Assembly (NCBI RefSeq): GCF_015751785.1
Contig: NZ_JADOTY010000001.1
Span: 2,604,001-2,668,000, forward strand
DNA length: 64,000 bases
DNA from: Micromonospora vinacea
GTDB taxonomy: Bacteria > Actinomycetota > Actinomycetes > Mycobacteriales > Micromonosporaceae
Reading direction: 5' to 3'
Shown here piece by piece: positions 63,797-64,000 of the stretch. Position 1 is the first letter of the stretch; each line of letters opens with the position of its first letter. A program made the position numbers and the translations under genes. The notes under the pieces are model-generated. The model searched no databases. It was not told where the DNA came from and worked only from the letters and a program-made list of their open reading frames with translations.

Positions 63797-64000
63797 CTAG
63801 CTCTCGTACACCTCGATGACCCGGGTCGTCGGGGCGGCCTCGCCGAGGACGGTACGCAGGGCCGCCCGGTCCGGGTCGGCGAGGAACGACTCGTAGCCGG
63901 CCCGCCCGTCGAACCGGATCACGTGCACCTCGGCCTGCCCGTCGGTGCCGCGCAGTCGCCGCTCCAACCGGCCGCCGTGCCGTTCGAGCAGGGTCAGCAC
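63797..64000 (-). CDS. Dimeric alpha/beta-barrel-like protein, 5' end outside the window
   Basis: The last 67 residues of a minus-strand gene run off the right edge. The visible part (LLERHGGRLERRLRGTDG, AEVHVIRFDGRAGYESFLADPDRAALR) resembles DUF1330/ABM-like ferredoxin folds: a strand, a helix with YESFLADPDR, and a closing strand RVIEVY. The GTG at the edge may be an internal Val. No function is assigned. Confidence 0.6.
   Translation of the reverse strand: MLTLLERHGGRLERRLRGTDGQAEVHVIRFDGRAGYESFLADPDRAALRTVLGEAAPTTRVIEVYES

Overview
The window is high-GC DNA from an actinomycete, most likely a Micromonospora or close relative. The signs are dense GC-rich genes with many ATGA/GTGA overlaps, GTG starts, a type II polyketide synthase cluster with a SARP regulator, Tat-exported enzymes, a CebR-type cellulase operator, and a chromosomal block that resembles the folP2-to-mgtE neighbourhood of Mycobacterium tuberculosis. 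The species assignment is inference; no rRNA is present.

Region 1 (1-18.2 kb) is an aromatic polyketide (type II PKS) gene cluster with a tetracenomycin-like enzyme set: KS-alpha, KS-beta/CLF, ACP, TcmN-type aromatase/cyclase, TcmI-type cyclase, TcmJ-type cupin, TcmH-type quinone-forming monooxygenase, TcmG-type FAD hydroxylase and two O-methyltransferases. No ketoreductase, glycosyltransferase or PPTase is seen. Twelve genes from KS-alpha to the biotin carboxylase are almost all overlapping or a few bases apart and are probably one operon. It starts at a promoter with SARP-type heptamers and, after a Tat-exported animal-type haem peroxidase, ends at a strong hairpin. The cluster brings its own precursor supply (a complete acetyl-CoA carboxylase with fused AccD-AccA) and its own methyl cycle (SAM synthetase, SAH hydrolase, PfkB kinase probably acting on adenosine). 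A SARP activator, a stand-alone LuxR HTH protein and an AraC regulator flank it.

Region 2 (18.3-31.3 kb) is accessory: a CebR-controlled GH6 cellulase, an MFS exporter with a divergent CGNR regulator, a secreted lipase-like hydrolase, a DUF4143 ATPase, a frameshifted gene remnant, tRNA-Arg(CCU), a second stand-alone LuxR HTH protein, a two-component system and a convergent ABC exporter.

Region 3 (31.4-43.5 kb) holds an M23-peptidase/beta-propeller protein, a ClpP with its PopR/ClgR-type activator and a perfect PopR operator, a SigE-family sigma factor with a membrane partner, a potassium channel, a MarR/azoreductase pair, 2-oxoacid:ferredoxin oxidoreductase (korAB), a Pro-rich surface protein and an orphan nuoA.

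Region 4 (43.5-64 kb) is conserved chromosome: folP2-like, DivIVA-like, tag, DUF1501/DUF1800, paaX/enoyl-CoA hydratase, DUF3117, pepA, methyltransferase, htrA, tatB, mrp, DUF1003, MgtE-N/CBS, phzF-like, HAD and DMT genes. It also contains a 167-bp MITE-like element and a second large palindrome. Several genes here look leaderless, with a TAnnnT box 6-8 nt before the start codon.
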